DNA from: Saprospiraceae bacterium
GTDB lineage: Bacteria > Bacteroidota > Bacteroidia > Chitinophagales > Saprospiraceae
DNA length: 64,000 nt
Direction: 5' to 3'
Assembly: GCA_016717655.1 (NCBI GenBank)
Contig: JADKFC010000012.1
Location: forward strand, 79,626 to 143,625
In this document: piece after piece, positions 38,353 to 47,562 of the stretch
How the letters are laid out: every line of letters starts with the position of its first letter
How positions within the stretch are numbered: the stretch's first letter is position 1
Position numbers and translations under genes: made by a program
Notes under the pieces: generated by a model
Seen by the model: only the letters and a program-made list of their open reading frames with translations
Databases searched by the model: none
What the model was told of the DNA's origin: nothing

Positions 38353-41202
38353 ATGAAAATCCTACTTACTCTATTTGCATTTATTGCTTGCAGTTTTGTT
38401 TTCTCTCAAAACTGTTTTCCAACTCCTACTCTTCTGGATTTAAAAAATATTGAATTTGCAGAAATTAAAAATTGTAAATTCAGTTTATTAACTGATAAGT
38501 TTGATGAAAACGATAAACCAATTTTTCTAAAAGCAACAGTAACTAACAGGTGGGAAGGAGAAATTTGTTCAGAGCCTGATTTATCTCATCTTGGTGTTGC
38601 ACCTAGTGGTATAATTATTGAAAAAAATGAAATCTTAAACACTTTCAAAACCAAAGAATTTAAGAGTATTGATTTAATTGATAGTCTTTATGTTGAACTA
38701 GAAGGTATAGGATGTGCAAATGAAATGGGTATATGTCCTGAATGTATTAAAGTATTTATAAGATATGAAAATGGGGCAGAAGAGTATTTTGGTGATGATT
38801 ACTTTGTCTCAAATTTAGGATTTCCAGTTTCAAATTTTCAAGAAGTAAAAGAAATTGAAGTTACTGATATTGAATGTGCTTTTTTTACAGATTGGTTCAT
38901 CCCAATTCGAATGGAAATAAAGTTCAATCCATTTTTGAAATCATGGGGGAACGTGATCAATAAAATCGAAAGTGGATGTTCATTATTTAGTAATCCGCAA
39001 GAGTTAGCAGAGGTATCTTTAAGCGAAAATGGAGTAATTATTGAAACAGTTAATACAAATGAAAATGGTCAATTTGCCTTTTGTGTAGATAGTAAGAAAA
39101 ATTATTTGATTCAAGTAAGATATTTGGATTATGAAGTTTCAGATTCAATAAGAAGTATGAAAGGAGATTGTAAAATTGGTAGCTGCAATATAAATATCCA
39201 TCAAAAAATTCAAGATAAATTAGAATTTGAAATTGATAAATTGCAGAATGTAAAAGTTCAATTCCCAATTGCTGAAACAAATATTATACAAATTCAGGGC
39301 TACAATCTTAATAATTTCAATAATTTTTTAAGCCAAAACAAAGTACTAGAATTTGATCCTATTAAAAATTTAAATGAAGTAAAAATGGAAGGGACTACTA
39401 GACTGCTAATATTAGATCAAATACATAAAAGTTTTTTAAAACAAGCAATTGCCCTTAATGATATTGAAGTAAAAAATGCCATTGATTTATTAAACTGGGC
39501 TATAAGTGTAGTTGATGCAATATTTGAGTTAGACAATAAAATAAAGATATATAATAAATTGCCAAACGTCGAACCAATTGTTTTTGATAAACTACAATTC
39601 ATATTAGATATTAAAAATATCATAACAAACCTACTTGAAATTGGAGGCTTTGATGTTAGTAATCTTAATTTTTTATTAGATGAATATACTTCTTCAAAGG
39701 AGATAGATAATTTATTTAAATTGGATGTAGAAAATAAAATATCAGAAAGTTTAACTGAATTGACTGTTCAGAAATACTTTATTGAGCAAAATGCTCAAAA
39801 TGATCTGGATGAAGCTAGTAGCTTGTTCGAACTAAATCAAAATAAAATGGGCTATCAAGGAGTTTGTAATTCTAAGAAAAGTGAAATACAAAATGAAGAA
39901 GCAGAGACTAACAAGAAAGTTGAAGGGTGTGAAAAATTAAATATAACAGCAAAATATTTTAGCAATTTAGATGCAATATCATCTTCTTTAGCTGATGTTA
40001 CACTTTTGATTCCAGGAACTCAAGAATTTAGTTTAGCCTTTGAAGGTCTTTCTAAGCTTTTTTCTGCAGGTAATTTTACATTTTTAACAACTTCATTTAT
40101 TTTAGCTCAAAATCGATTAGAGGAATTGCCAAGCAAATTAACCGATCTTTCGACGAACATTTATTATAAAACGTACTATAAAGCTAGCCATTATGTACAT
40201 CAAATTACCAATTTAGATGAGGTGATAAAAAATGTGGATAAGTACAATAAAAAGTTGGATGAAATTGTATTAAATATAGAATCTAAAAAATATCAAACCT
40301 CCAGTTTAAATTTTCTAGAACTCCAAGAGATAGAAAAAGAGTTAAACTATTCAATAAGGGAAGTTATAAGACCAATAGTAGCAACAAAAATGAAAAATGG
40401 AATTAATGTAGTGGATAGCTCTTTCGTTTCATTAGCAAATTCTACAATAAATTTATCACCAATAAATAGACTATCGATGAGTTTGTTCTATTATGGACTA
40501 CCCTACCAAAGTACATCTACAAACTTAGTATCAAATTTTAAAAGTTTAGTTAACAATGTTAAACTAAACAATTTAAATGTCATCACTGAGCTTGATTATC
40601 TAGTTGAACAAACTAATTTATTGCCAGCAGAAGAATATGTAGGGGTATCTAGAAATAATATTCCAATTTTTTTAGGAAACAATCAAATTATTTCAACAGG
40701 TTTTTATGTAAAAAACTATGGTAAATCTAAGGCCACTAATTTAAAAATTAAATTAGAGAATTTTTTACCTTCTATGTTAATGGTTGATACATTTATAATA
40801 GATGAATTGATGCCAGATGAACAAAAATATATATCTTTCAATCTAAATAATACATATTTAATAGATTCATTTGTTTCCTATGTTATTTCTTTTGCTAAAA
40901 ACGACTTTTTAAATAGTGTATCCGAGTACGGAAGTATTAAACTTAATTCAAACACAACAAAAGTAAACGAACTAAAATTAAACTCTTTCACTTTTTTCCC
41001 TAATCCTAGCAATAGTGAATTTGAAATTATCAGTGAAAACACATATGATAAAGTTAATATTTACTCTATATCTGGTATAAAGCAGAGAACTGTTGAGCAA
41101 AAAAGTAGAATTAATATGGCAGATTTAATTGGTGGGGTATATATTATAGAGCTTGAATGGAAAGGAAAATCAATAGGAAGACAAAAGCTTATTAAAATTT
41201 GA
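38353..41202 (+). CDS. Large T9SS-exported protein of unknown function
   Basis: 949 residues from MKILLTLFAFIACSFVFSQ (signal peptide). The first ~330 residues are beta-rich with cysteines and include a carboxypeptidase-regulatory-like stretch (LSENGVIIETVNTNENGQF); the middle is predicted helical with Asn/Leu/Ile-rich segments; the last ~75 residues (FTFFPNPSNSEFEI ... GVYIIELEWKGKSIG) are a type A T9SS sorting domain. Very AT-rich codon use compared with the core genes. It sits alone between a GTTATCACA site and an attC-like hairpin containing TGTGATAAC, as a one-gene cassette. Function not recognised. Confidence 0.7.
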   Translation: MKILLTLFAFIACSFVFSQNCFPTPTLLDLKNIEFAEIKNCKFSLLTDKFDENDKPIFLKATVTNRWEGEICSEPDLSHLGVAPSGIIIEKNEILNTFKTKEFKSIDLIDSLYVELEGIGCANEMGICPECIKVFIRYENGAEEYFGDDYFVSNLGFPVSNFQEVKEIEVTDIECAFFTDWFIPIRMEIKFNPFLKSWGNVINKIESGCSLFSNPQELAEVSLSENGVIIETVNTNENGQFAFCVDSKKNYLIQVRYLDYEVSDSIRSMKGDCKIGSCNINIHQKIQDKLEFEIDKLQNVKVQFPIAETNIIQIQGYNLNNFNNFLSQNKVLEFDPIKNLNEVKMEGTTRLLILDQIHKSFLKQAIALNDIEVKNAIDLLNWAISVVDAIFELDNKIKIYNKLPNVEPIVFDKLQFILDIKNIITNLLEIGGFDVSNLNFLLDEYTSSKEIDNLFKLDVENKISESLTELTVQKYFIEQNAQNDLDEASSLFELNQNKMGYQGVCNSKKSEIQNEEAETNKKVEGCEKLNITAKYFSNLDAISSSLADVTLLIPGTQEFSLAFEGLSKLFSAGNFTFLTTSFILAQNRLEELPSKLTDLSTNIYYKTYYKASHYVHQITNLDEVIKNVDKYNKKLDEIVLNIESKKYQTSSLNFLELQEIEKELNYSIREVIRPIVATKMKNGINVVDSSFVSLANSTINLSPINRLSMSLFYYGLPYQSTSTNLVSNFKSLVNNVKLNNLNVITELDYLVEQTNLLPAEEYVGVSRNNIPIFLGNNQIISTGFYVKNYGKSKATNLKIKLENFLPSMLMVDTFIIDELMPDEQKYISFNLNNTYLIDSFVSYVISFAKNDFLNSVSEYGSIKLNSNTTKVNELKLNSFTFFPNPSNSEFEIISENTYDKVNIYSISGIKQRTVEQKSRINMADLIGGVYIIELEWKGKSIGRQKLIKI

Positions 41203-41209
41203 GTAACCA

Positions 41210-41279
41210 TGTGATAACATTGCATTGAACGAGAGCCAGCCCTATTGGGACTGACCCTCGTCAATACGAGACGTTGTGC
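41210..41279 (+). other. attC-like recombination site (70 bp)
   Basis: Starts 8 bp after the stop of the T9SS cassette gene with TGTGATAAC, the exact complement of GTTATCACA at that gene's left boundary (38324). Inside, ATTG-ACGAG (41224-41233, one unpaired A at 41228) pairs with CTCGT-CAAT (41257-41265), continued by an imperfect stem CAG/CTG and CCC/GGG. It ends at GTTGTGC (41273-41279), the left boundary of the AIPR cassette. Length, inverse core, unpaired base and terminal GTT fit integron attC architecture; the core itself is not the classical GTTRRRY. Confidence 0.55.
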
Positions 41280-41301
41280 TTCATGCTGTAAAAAGAGAAA
41301 T

Positions 41302-43008
41302 ATGGATAGAATTACAAGAAGTTTCATTCAAGAACTACTTACTCAACAGGAATTGGAATCAGAAGGAGAGGCCAAAGATTTTGAAAAATTGGTAAACTAT
41401 ACAGTCGTTTCAAATTCTTATAATAGATCCTTTAACATTGATTTTGTAACAGTTGGGGAAGGGAATGATACAGGTATTGACGGAGTAGCAATCATTGTTA
41501 ATGGACAAATGGTTGAGTCTACAGATGAAATTGACGATCTAGTTGAGAGAAATGGAACATTAGAAGTTACATTTATTTTCTCTCAAGCGAAAACTAGCTC
41601 AAGTTTTAATTCTGGTGAAATCAACACATTCGTTTTTGGTATCAAAGACTTCTTTTCAGAGACTCCACAACTAGTTAGAAATGAAGATATTCAAAAATTT
41701 GCTGAGCTTTCAGATTATTTATATGAAAACGCAGCAGAGTTTAAAAGCAATCCTGATATTAAACTTTATTTTGTTACAACGGGCAACTGGACTGGAGACC
41801 AGAATCTATCGGCAGTTATTGAAGCTGCTAAAACTGAATTGGAGCAGAAAAATTTATTTAACAAAATTTCATTTGAACCATACGGAGCTAGAGAATTAGC
41901 TGCTGCATACAGAAAAACTAAAGAGGCGATTAGTTGTACAATCACCTTTGATAATAGAATAACAATTCCTTCAATTGAAGGTGTGTCGGAGGCATATATT
42001 GGTCTTCTTCCATTTTCAGAATTCATTAAAGTCATTGTTGATGACGATGACAAGCTTTTAAGCGTCTTCGAAGATAATGTAAGAGATTTCCAAGGAGATA
42101 CCAATGATGTTAATAAAGTAATTGATGATACTGTTAAAGGAGAACGAAATGATCTATTTGGTGTACTCAACAATGGAGTTACTATTGTGGCAAGTAAAAT
42201 TTCAAGTACTGGCGACTCATACACACTCAAAGATTATCAAATTGTAAATGGTTGTCAAACCAGTAATGTTTTGTTCAATAACAGACACAATCAGAATATC
42301 AATAGTATCCGAGTACCAGTAAAAATGATAGCTACCACGAATGAGACAGTTAAAAACCAAATAACTTTAGCAACTAACAACCAAACCCCTATTAAAAAGG
42401 AACAGCTAGCCGCTTTGACTGATTTTCAGAGAAGACTTGAACAATACTATAAGTCTTATGAGGGAGATGGACAATTATACTACGAAAGGAGGTCGAAACA
42501 ATACAATACTGACAGTTCTATTACTAAAACTCGAATAATAAGTATACCAATTCAGATCAAAGCATTCTCCGCAATGTTTCTTCAGAACCCCCATATGGTC
42601 ACAAGTTATTTTGGATCTATTGTAAAAAGGTTAAATTCGGATACATCGCAAATCTTTAATCACGATCATGCTTTTATATCATATTACACAAGTGCACTAG
42701 CCTACTATAGGTTAGAATCTTTATTTAGAAAACGGATTATTGACGCCCGATATAAAAGGGTAAGATTCCATTTAATAACCTTATTCAAAATTTTGGCTAA
42801 AAATGATGCGGTTCCGCCTATGAATAGTGAACGTTTAATGAATAGGTATTGTGAACCCATAATAGCAATACTTAATGATGAGAATCAATACGTGGCATTG
42901 TTCCAACGAGCAACAGCAGCAATTAATAATGCGGACTTTGATCTGGATGATAAACAACATGTAAAACAGGCTTCAAAAACACAAATTTTAATAGAAGCGT
43001 TGAATTGA
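41302..43008 (+). CDS. AIPR-family phage-resistance protein
   Basis: 568 residues. The hallmark of the AIPR (abortive infection phage resistance) family is clear: DLFGVLNNGVTIVASKI and LKDYQIVNGCQTSNVLFNNR, followed by VPVKMIATTNE and TLATNNQTPIKKEQL. The N-terminal region (FDFVTVGEGNDTGIDG, FIFSQAKTSS) resembles a nuclease-like segment with Asp and a Q-x-K-like motif. Members occur in defence islands and abortive-infection loci; the precise activity is not established here. The start at 41302 was chosen because an upstream TTG-type start at 41245 lies within the attC-like hairpin. Low GC. Confidence 0.8.
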   Translation: MDRITRSFIQELLTQQELESEGEAKDFEKLVNYTVVSNSYNRSFNIDFVTVGEGNDTGIDGVAIIVNGQMVESTDEIDDLVERNGTLEVTFIFSQAKTSSSFNSGEINTFVFGIKDFFSETPQLVRNEDIQKFAELSDYLYENAAEFKSNPDIKLYFVTTGNWTGDQNLSAVIEAAKTELEQKNLFNKISFEPYGARELAAAYRKTKEAISCTITFDNRITIPSIEGVSEAYIGLLPFSEFIKVIVDDDDKLLSVFEDNVRDFQGDTNDVNKVIDDTVKGERNDLFGVLNNGVTIVASKISSTGDSYTLKDYQIVNGCQTSNVLFNNRHNQNINSIRVPVKMIATTNETVKNQITLATNNQTPIKKEQLAALTDFQRRLEQYYKSYEGDGQLYYERRSKQYNTDSSITKTRIISIPIQIKAFSAMFLQNPHMVTSYFGSIVKRLNSDTSQIFNHDHAFISYYTSALAYYRLESLFRKRIIDARYKRVRFHLITLFKILAKNDAVPPMNSERLMNRYCEPIIAILNDENQYVALFQRATAAINNADFDLDDKQHVKQASKTQILIEALN

Positions 43009-43143
43009 AAAGTACGAATACACAACATTGTATAAGCGTAATACGGATTGTACTGCTAAAAATTGAGCTTTTTTCTCTTAATAAACATTTCGGCTGGCGG
43101 ACAGTGAGTTGCTCCGAAACCCGCACTAGGCTTTTACTTGACC
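43009..43143. other. Non-coding region after the AIPR gene with inverse-core-like ACACAAC
   Basis: ACACAAC (43020-43026) begins 12 bp after the stop and is one mismatch from the complement of GTTGTGC at the cassette's left end. It is followed by ATTGTATAAGCG. The presumed attC is interrupted or replaced by the intron that starts about 43144. Confidence 0.4.
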
Positions 43144-43970
43144 GTGTGTGTCTTGAACAATCTATGAAGATAGATTGATGCAATATGATAGATGAGAGTA
43201 GGTCTCTCGGTGGCGATTGTCAGGAATAGCTACCAAACCACTTTATGGTGCATATGCCGAAAGTCATATGTGCTGAACGATAAAGATGACTGAACGATCA
43301 CGAAGTGTCGATGCCTTGTATGGCATCGAAGTGAAGGAACCGTGAAACGGAGATGTCAACTTAAGCTGTAGGTGAATGTACAGGAGTTGAACGAAAGTGA
43401 ACCAATGATGAAGCCTCGAAAGGACAAAGATGTTAGCAAAAACAGGCAGTTACGTTTGTGCTTGAGACTGAGTGTAACGGGAGACCTGATTACTGTGTAC
43501 ATGAAAACCGGTGTTAAGTTGGCAATAACTGGATATAGGCAATCATATAGGACAAGAGATGTCAGCAATGCACTGCAAAATCGAAAGAATGAAGCCCGTT
43601 AAAAATTGATACATGAAGTATAAATTTAGGGATGAACTGTGACAAGCGCATAGCTAATACAAAGCAAAAGGGGTTAGATGTTGGCGACAGACCAAATCGT
43701 TGTAGTGTTGAAGGAGTTAAAATGGAGTTAGAGTGAGGGCTTTGGCAAGTTTGGTTGAAGTAGCTAGTCAAACCACTTTATGGGAAGAGACTATTTAGTG
43801 AAATAAAATCACAATTGGTTCTTAATACCCAGTTGACCTAAAGTTCTTAACTGATCAACGATTGAACAAGAAGAGCTCCCGTTTTAATGGACCAGACAGT
43901 GAGAAGGGAGCCTTTCACTCGCGGTTCTGTGGGAAGGTTGGGTTAAAGTACCCTGCCTGACTCGATTGGG
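43144..43970 (+). mobile_element. Degenerate, ORF-less group II intron
   Basis: The 5' end GTGTG (43144) fits the group II GUGYG start. The interior has intron-like structured text without a gene. Near the 3' end, GAGCC and CGGTTCTGTG resemble the closing helix of domain V, and AAGGTTGGGTTAAAGTACCC TGCC folds as a domain VI hairpin (GGGT/ACCC, AGG/CCT). The domain V arms are only ~10 nt apart where ~24 are expected, so the catalytic core looks shortened. No reverse transcriptase remains. A related ~85-bp fragment of the 5' part occurs at 57322. CAAACCACTTTATGG occurs twice inside (about 43236 and 43769). Confidence 0.55.
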
Positions 43971-44035
43971 AGAAATTTAAGAGAGGCTTGAACTTTACAG
44001 GCAATATCATTACATTTACAAAAAAGTTAGATTTC

Positions 44036-44371
44036 ATGACTGCTCACATAGTATTGTCTTACGATTTAGGCCTAAAAGGAGACTATGCTAATCTTTATAG
44101 AACTCTTGATGAATACAAGGCAATTGAGTGCGGTAATAATGTTGCTGCTTTAGCAGTTGACATACCCGCCACTGATTTTGATACAGTTTATAACGTTGTA
44201 CAACAACTACTTGCAAGTCGCGTTTCTATTTCATCTACTGATCGAATATACCTTATTGCTAAAGATTCTAACGATAATAAAATGAAAGGGAAATTTCTTT
44301 TCGGTAATAGAAGAAGAGCACCTTGGGAAGGTTATTTTAATGGCGCCCACGAAGAAACAGATGTTTTTTAA
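44036..44371 (+). CDS. Putative antitoxin or partner of the PIN toxin
   Basis: 111 residues, beginning MTAHIVLSYDLGLKGDYANLYRTLDEY and rich in alternating hydrophobics; a ferredoxin-like fold (as in Cas2/VapD-type proteins) is possible but not assured. ECGNNVAALAVDI is the most distinctive segment. Its stop codon overlaps the ATG of the PIN-domain gene (TAATG), the arrangement of toxin-antitoxin pairs. An in-frame TTG 48 bp upstream is less likely. Confidence 0.6.
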   Translation: MTAHIVLSYDLGLKGDYANLYRTLDEYKAIECGNNVAALAVDIPATDFDTVYNVVQQLLASRVSISSTDRIYLIAKDSNDNKMKGKFLFGNRRRAPWEGYFNGAHEETDVF

Positions 44372-44799
44372 TGGCTAAATACATTTTAACTGATACTGGA
44401 TATTGGGTAGGGTTATTAAATTCTAAGGACCAATTTCATAAAAATTCAATTACAATCTCAGAATTACTAGAGGGTAATAATATTGTCATTCCGTGGCCTT
44501 GTTTATATGAAACAATCAATACCAAGTTAACTAGGCGAAAAAACGATCTTATTCAATTTGAAAATATTTTAAAAGATCCGAGAATAATTTATATTGATGA
44601 CGCTAATTATAAATCTTCTGCAATTGAAAACGTGTTTGAAAGGAATAATAAATATTCAGAAGGTGCACATAGTCTAGTAGATTCTGTCATTCGCGAAATG
44701 CTTTTGGATATAAATTTGAAAATAGATTACTTAGTCACATTTAATGTTCGTGATTTCCAAGACATATGTTACAAAAGAGGCATCGAGATTCTAAGTTAA
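44371..44799 (+). CDS. PIN-domain ribonuclease toxin (VapC-like)
   Basis: 142 residues. PIN acidic residues visible: first Asp in ILTDTGYWVGLL, Glu in PCLYETINTKL, Asp in SLVDSVIREM, and the final Asp in TFNVRDFQDIC. Probably a Mg-dependent RNase of a type II toxin-antitoxin module, with the overlapping upstream gene as antitoxin. It lies between the intron and an attC-like site. Confidence 0.75.
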   Translation: MAKYILTDTGYWVGLLNSKDQFHKNSITISELLEGNNIVIPWPCLYETINTKLTRRKNDLIQFENILKDPRIIYIDDANYKSSAIENVFERNNKYSEGAHSLVDSVIREMLLDINLKIDYLVTFNVRDFQDICYKRGIEILS

Positions 44800-44804
44800 A
44801 CTTC

Positions 44805-44923
44805 GCACAACCCTCGCTTACTGAGATTGCGGTGGCGGGAAAAATTGTTTTCACGAACAATGGTTATCTTCCGCAAAGAGAATTCAGATTGCTTTGATCC
44901 ACAACCTCAGTTAGCGAGATAAC
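44805..44923 (+). other. attC-like structured site after the PIN gene (about 119 bp)
   Basis: Begins 5 bp after the stop with GCACAAC (44805-44811), the exact complement of GTTGTGC at 41273. CTCGCTTACTGAG (44813-44825) pairs with CTCAGTTAGCGAG (44906-44918) at 12 of 13 positions; nested pairs are TTGCGG/CCGCAA and ATTGTT/AACAAT around a TTCACG loop. The right end lacks a GTT core and runs into the third sulfatase tail within 18 bp, so that junction looks deleted. Confidence 0.5.
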
Positions 44924-44935
44924 GAAGTACAAATT

Positions 44936-45490
44936 TCACCAGCGACAAGCCGTTTGAAACGCCGAGGCCTAAAAGAATAACTGGCAATGACGTGCTCAGC
45001 CTTTTTTACAATGCCCACCGCTACACCGATGATTGCCTCAAAGAATATATGCACGATTTGAAAAAAGCCGGCTTGTGGGACAACACCATCCTGATCATCC
45101 TCGGCGACCACGGCCATCGTCTGCCCACCGCCCAAAGTAAAATCGAAGATTTTGCCATACCCATGATTTGGACCGGCGGCGCCATCGATACCACCTTCAA
45201 CCAAACAAAAACCACCTCCCAAACCGACCTGATGCCCACCCTGCTGGCCCAGTTGGGCTTAGATGCCCATGCATTTACAATTTGGCAAAAATGTCTTGTC
45301 TGCCCAGGGGCCGGAGTGGGCCTTTTTTGCCTTTAACAATGGCATTGGGTATGTGAATAAAGACAATGGCGTAGTGTTTGACAATGCGGGGAAGAGGGTG
45401 ATTGAGCAGAGAGGTGAAAATTCTGGACCCACAGTAGAAGTAGCAAGGAGGGTACAACAGGCGGTGCTGGGGGATTATTTGGGGAGGTAG
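44936..45490 (+). pseudogene. Third, shortest copy of the sulfatase 3' end
   Basis: Similarity starts at FTSDKPFETPRPKRITGND (intact copy: LTSHEPFETPRPKKITGND) and runs to DYLGR. ILGDHGHRLPTAQ is kept, but the frame shifts by an extra base near 45277 (ATTTACAATTTGGC where the intact gene has CTTTACCTTCGGC). No start codon or membrane domain. Closer in sequence to copy 2 than to the intact gene over the last ~250 bp. Confidence 0.85.
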
Positions 45491-45548
45491 ATTCACAGTT
45501 AGAAGAACGACTAAAACATTTTTAACACCATCTTTCGTAAATACAGTT

Positions 45549-45556
45549 TAATTTTG
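45549..45556 (+). promoter_or_regulatory. Possible -7 element very close to the start of the PKD/T9SS gene
   Basis: TAATTTTG matches TAnnTTTG but lies only 4 bp before the ATG at 45561. If used, the mRNA would be leaderless or start inside the signal peptide codons. No good -33 box. Confidence 0.25.
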
Positions 45557-45560
45557 ATGG

Positions 45561-47390
45561 ATGTTAAAAATTAAAGCCATCATTGTTCTGATGCTTCACT
45601 ATTGTTGTATTTCTGCTCAGCAAGAAGACAACGTTTGGCTTTTTGGAACCAACTCAGTTAACTTGAGCAATTATAAAGGCTATGCATTTGGTAACTCGAT
45701 AATGGACTTTTCAAATGGGGAGCCTAGAATCTATTACGATAGTTTGATGACGCTGGATTTTGTTGGTACCAATGCTAGTATTTGTAACGGCAGAGGAAAA
45801 TTGATAATGTATACCAATGGTATGCAGGTGCATAACGGATCACATCAGGTAATTAAAGGGGCTGATACGATTGCATACGGTAGCTTTTGGGAGCTATTCA
45901 ACGTTAAAGATTACCCCAAAACAGGGTTAAATTGGTTAGTTGGATTTAACATCGTACAAGGATCGATTGTTTTGCCATGGCCAGGAGAAGATGATGCCTA
46001 CGCTGTATTTTATCATTTAGGTAGAATAGAATTTGAAAACTCATTCTTCGATTCTCTTATGCATACGAAAATATTGATTGACAGCAATTATCAAAACTCC
46101 AAGATTTTATTTAAAGATAGTACCATTATGACGGGTAAGTTCATACCCGGCATGATTCAGGCATGCAGGCATGGTAATGGGAGAGATTGGTGGTTGGTAA
46201 ATCGATCTATAGACAGGGAATTTATTTATCTATACCTTTTTGATCCCAGTGGCATTCATTTTCACAAAGAAATCAGAATTAATGTACCTGTAGAGGATAA
46301 AGGTCCGGATAAGTTAGGTCAGCTTTATTTTTCACCAGATGGCAGTAAAATGGGCTTGGCAGAAAGCATACTTTGGCCTTTTGATTCTATCTATATTGAA
46401 TTGTATGAATTTGATAGGATTAAGGGAGATTTGTACCCTATCATGAAGGAAAGTATCAAAAACAACCGGGTAAGAGGAACCCTTGCTTTTTCTCCCAGCA
46501 GCCAATACATGTACATAAGCAATCATTTTGAATTGTTTCAATACGATGTTACCGCACAGGATGTCAAATCTACGCGGCAAAAGACGGGGGAATATGACGG
46601 ATATGTTTTTAAATACAATGAATTTGATGTTGGTACCAGTACCACCCTGGGTTGTATGGCCTTGGGTCCGGATGGGAGAATATACATTGTACCGGAATCC
46701 AGCAATCGATTTTTGCACACCATTGAGCAACCCGATGAAGAAGGTTTGGCAGCGGGTCTTGTACAAAGAAAACACATGATACCCACCTCCAACCATGGGG
46801 CAGTGCCCAATTTTCCGCACTACAGGCTAGGACCTGTAGATGGCAGCATAGCAGATACCCTGGGCATCAATAACAATGCAGTAGCCCGGTTTCGATATGA
46901 AAGTGACACCACAGACTTTCGCCAGGTGAAGTTTACCGACATCAGTTATTACCGCCCCGAAACGTGGCATTGGGATTTTGGGGATGGAAACACCTATGAA
47001 GGTAAAAAGCCGGGAACGCATCAATATGAAAGCAACGGAAGTTATAAGGTATGTCTAACGGTGAGCAATGAAAATGGAAGCCATACAAGCTGCAAATACA
47101 TCCATCTTGGGGTAACGTCTACTAATAGCAATGGAGATGAATCCAACCCCGTAATAGTACAAACCTATCCCAATCCAGTGCAGGATGCAATGGTGGTAAC
47201 TATTCATGACTACCTACCCGAAAATGCTAATATAAAAATATATGACATTACAGGCAGAGAAGTCCTGACCCAAAAAGTATATTTTGGTTGGAACCATCTG
47301 AACGTAGCGGGCCTGCCCCCAGGCGTATACTTGTTTAGGGTAACTGATACGGCAAGAGAGATCGGTGGCGGTAAGTTTGTAAAGAATTAG
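45561..47390 (+). CDS. T9SS-exported protein with PKD domain
   Basis: 609 residues. Signal peptide (to CCISAQ), a long N-terminal region seen in Bacteroidota exported propeller-like proteins (WLFGTNSVNL, GKLIMYTNGMQVHN, LYFSPDGSKMGLAE, LAFSPSSQYMYISNH, MALGPDGRIYIVPES), a PKD domain near residues 455-515 (WHWDFGDGNTYEG), and a type A sorting domain (VQTYPNPVQDAMVV ... PGVYLFRVTD). GC and codon use are nearer to core genes than the flanking cargo. Likely surface or secreted, no enzyme motif. Confidence 0.8.
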   Translation: MLKIKAIIVLMLHYCCISAQQEDNVWLFGTNSVNLSNYKGYAFGNSIMDFSNGEPRIYYDSLMTLDFVGTNASICNGRGKLIMYTNGMQVHNGSHQVIKGADTIAYGSFWELFNVKDYPKTGLNWLVGFNIVQGSIVLPWPGEDDAYAVFYHLGRIEFENSFFDSLMHTKILIDSNYQNSKILFKDSTIMTGKFIPGMIQACRHGNGRDWWLVNRSIDREFIYLYLFDPSGIHFHKEIRINVPVEDKGPDKLGQLYFSPDGSKMGLAESILWPFDSIYIELYEFDRIKGDLYPIMKESIKNNRVRGTLAFSPSSQYMYISNHFELFQYDVTAQDVKSTRQKTGEYDGYVFKYNEFDVGTSTTLGCMALGPDGRIYIVPESSNRFLHTIEQPDEEGLAAGLVQRKHMIPTSNHGAVPNFPHYRLGPVDGSIADTLGINNNAVARFRYESDTTDFRQVKFTDISYYRPETWHWDFGDGNTYEGKKPGTHQYESNGSYKVCLTVSNENGSHTSCKYIHLGVTSTNSNGDESNPVIVQTYPNPVQDAMVVTIHDYLPENANIKIYDITGREVLTQKVYFGWNHLNVAGLPPGVYLFRVTDTAREIGGGKFVKN

Positions 47391-47562
47391 GGTTGAACAT
47401 GCGGTTAGATGCGGGGAAGTGGATGGGACATCGCACAATTGGTTCAAAAGATAAGATTGACAGTCGTTTTGCAAGAAGGGAGGTAGATTACCCGTATAAT
47501 GCCAACTGTTTTTAGGCTTCTGTATAAATTTCGCGGGAGGAAGGGGCACATGTGTATTTATT
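47391..47562. other. Spacer between the PKD gene and leader R3
   Basis: No gene seen. It connects directly to repeat R3. Confidence 0.4.

Noticed and set aside
43356..43602. Frames of 70-76 codons on both strands inside the intron-like block
   Set aside because: They lie in structured RNA-like sequence and show no reverse transcriptase or maturase motif.
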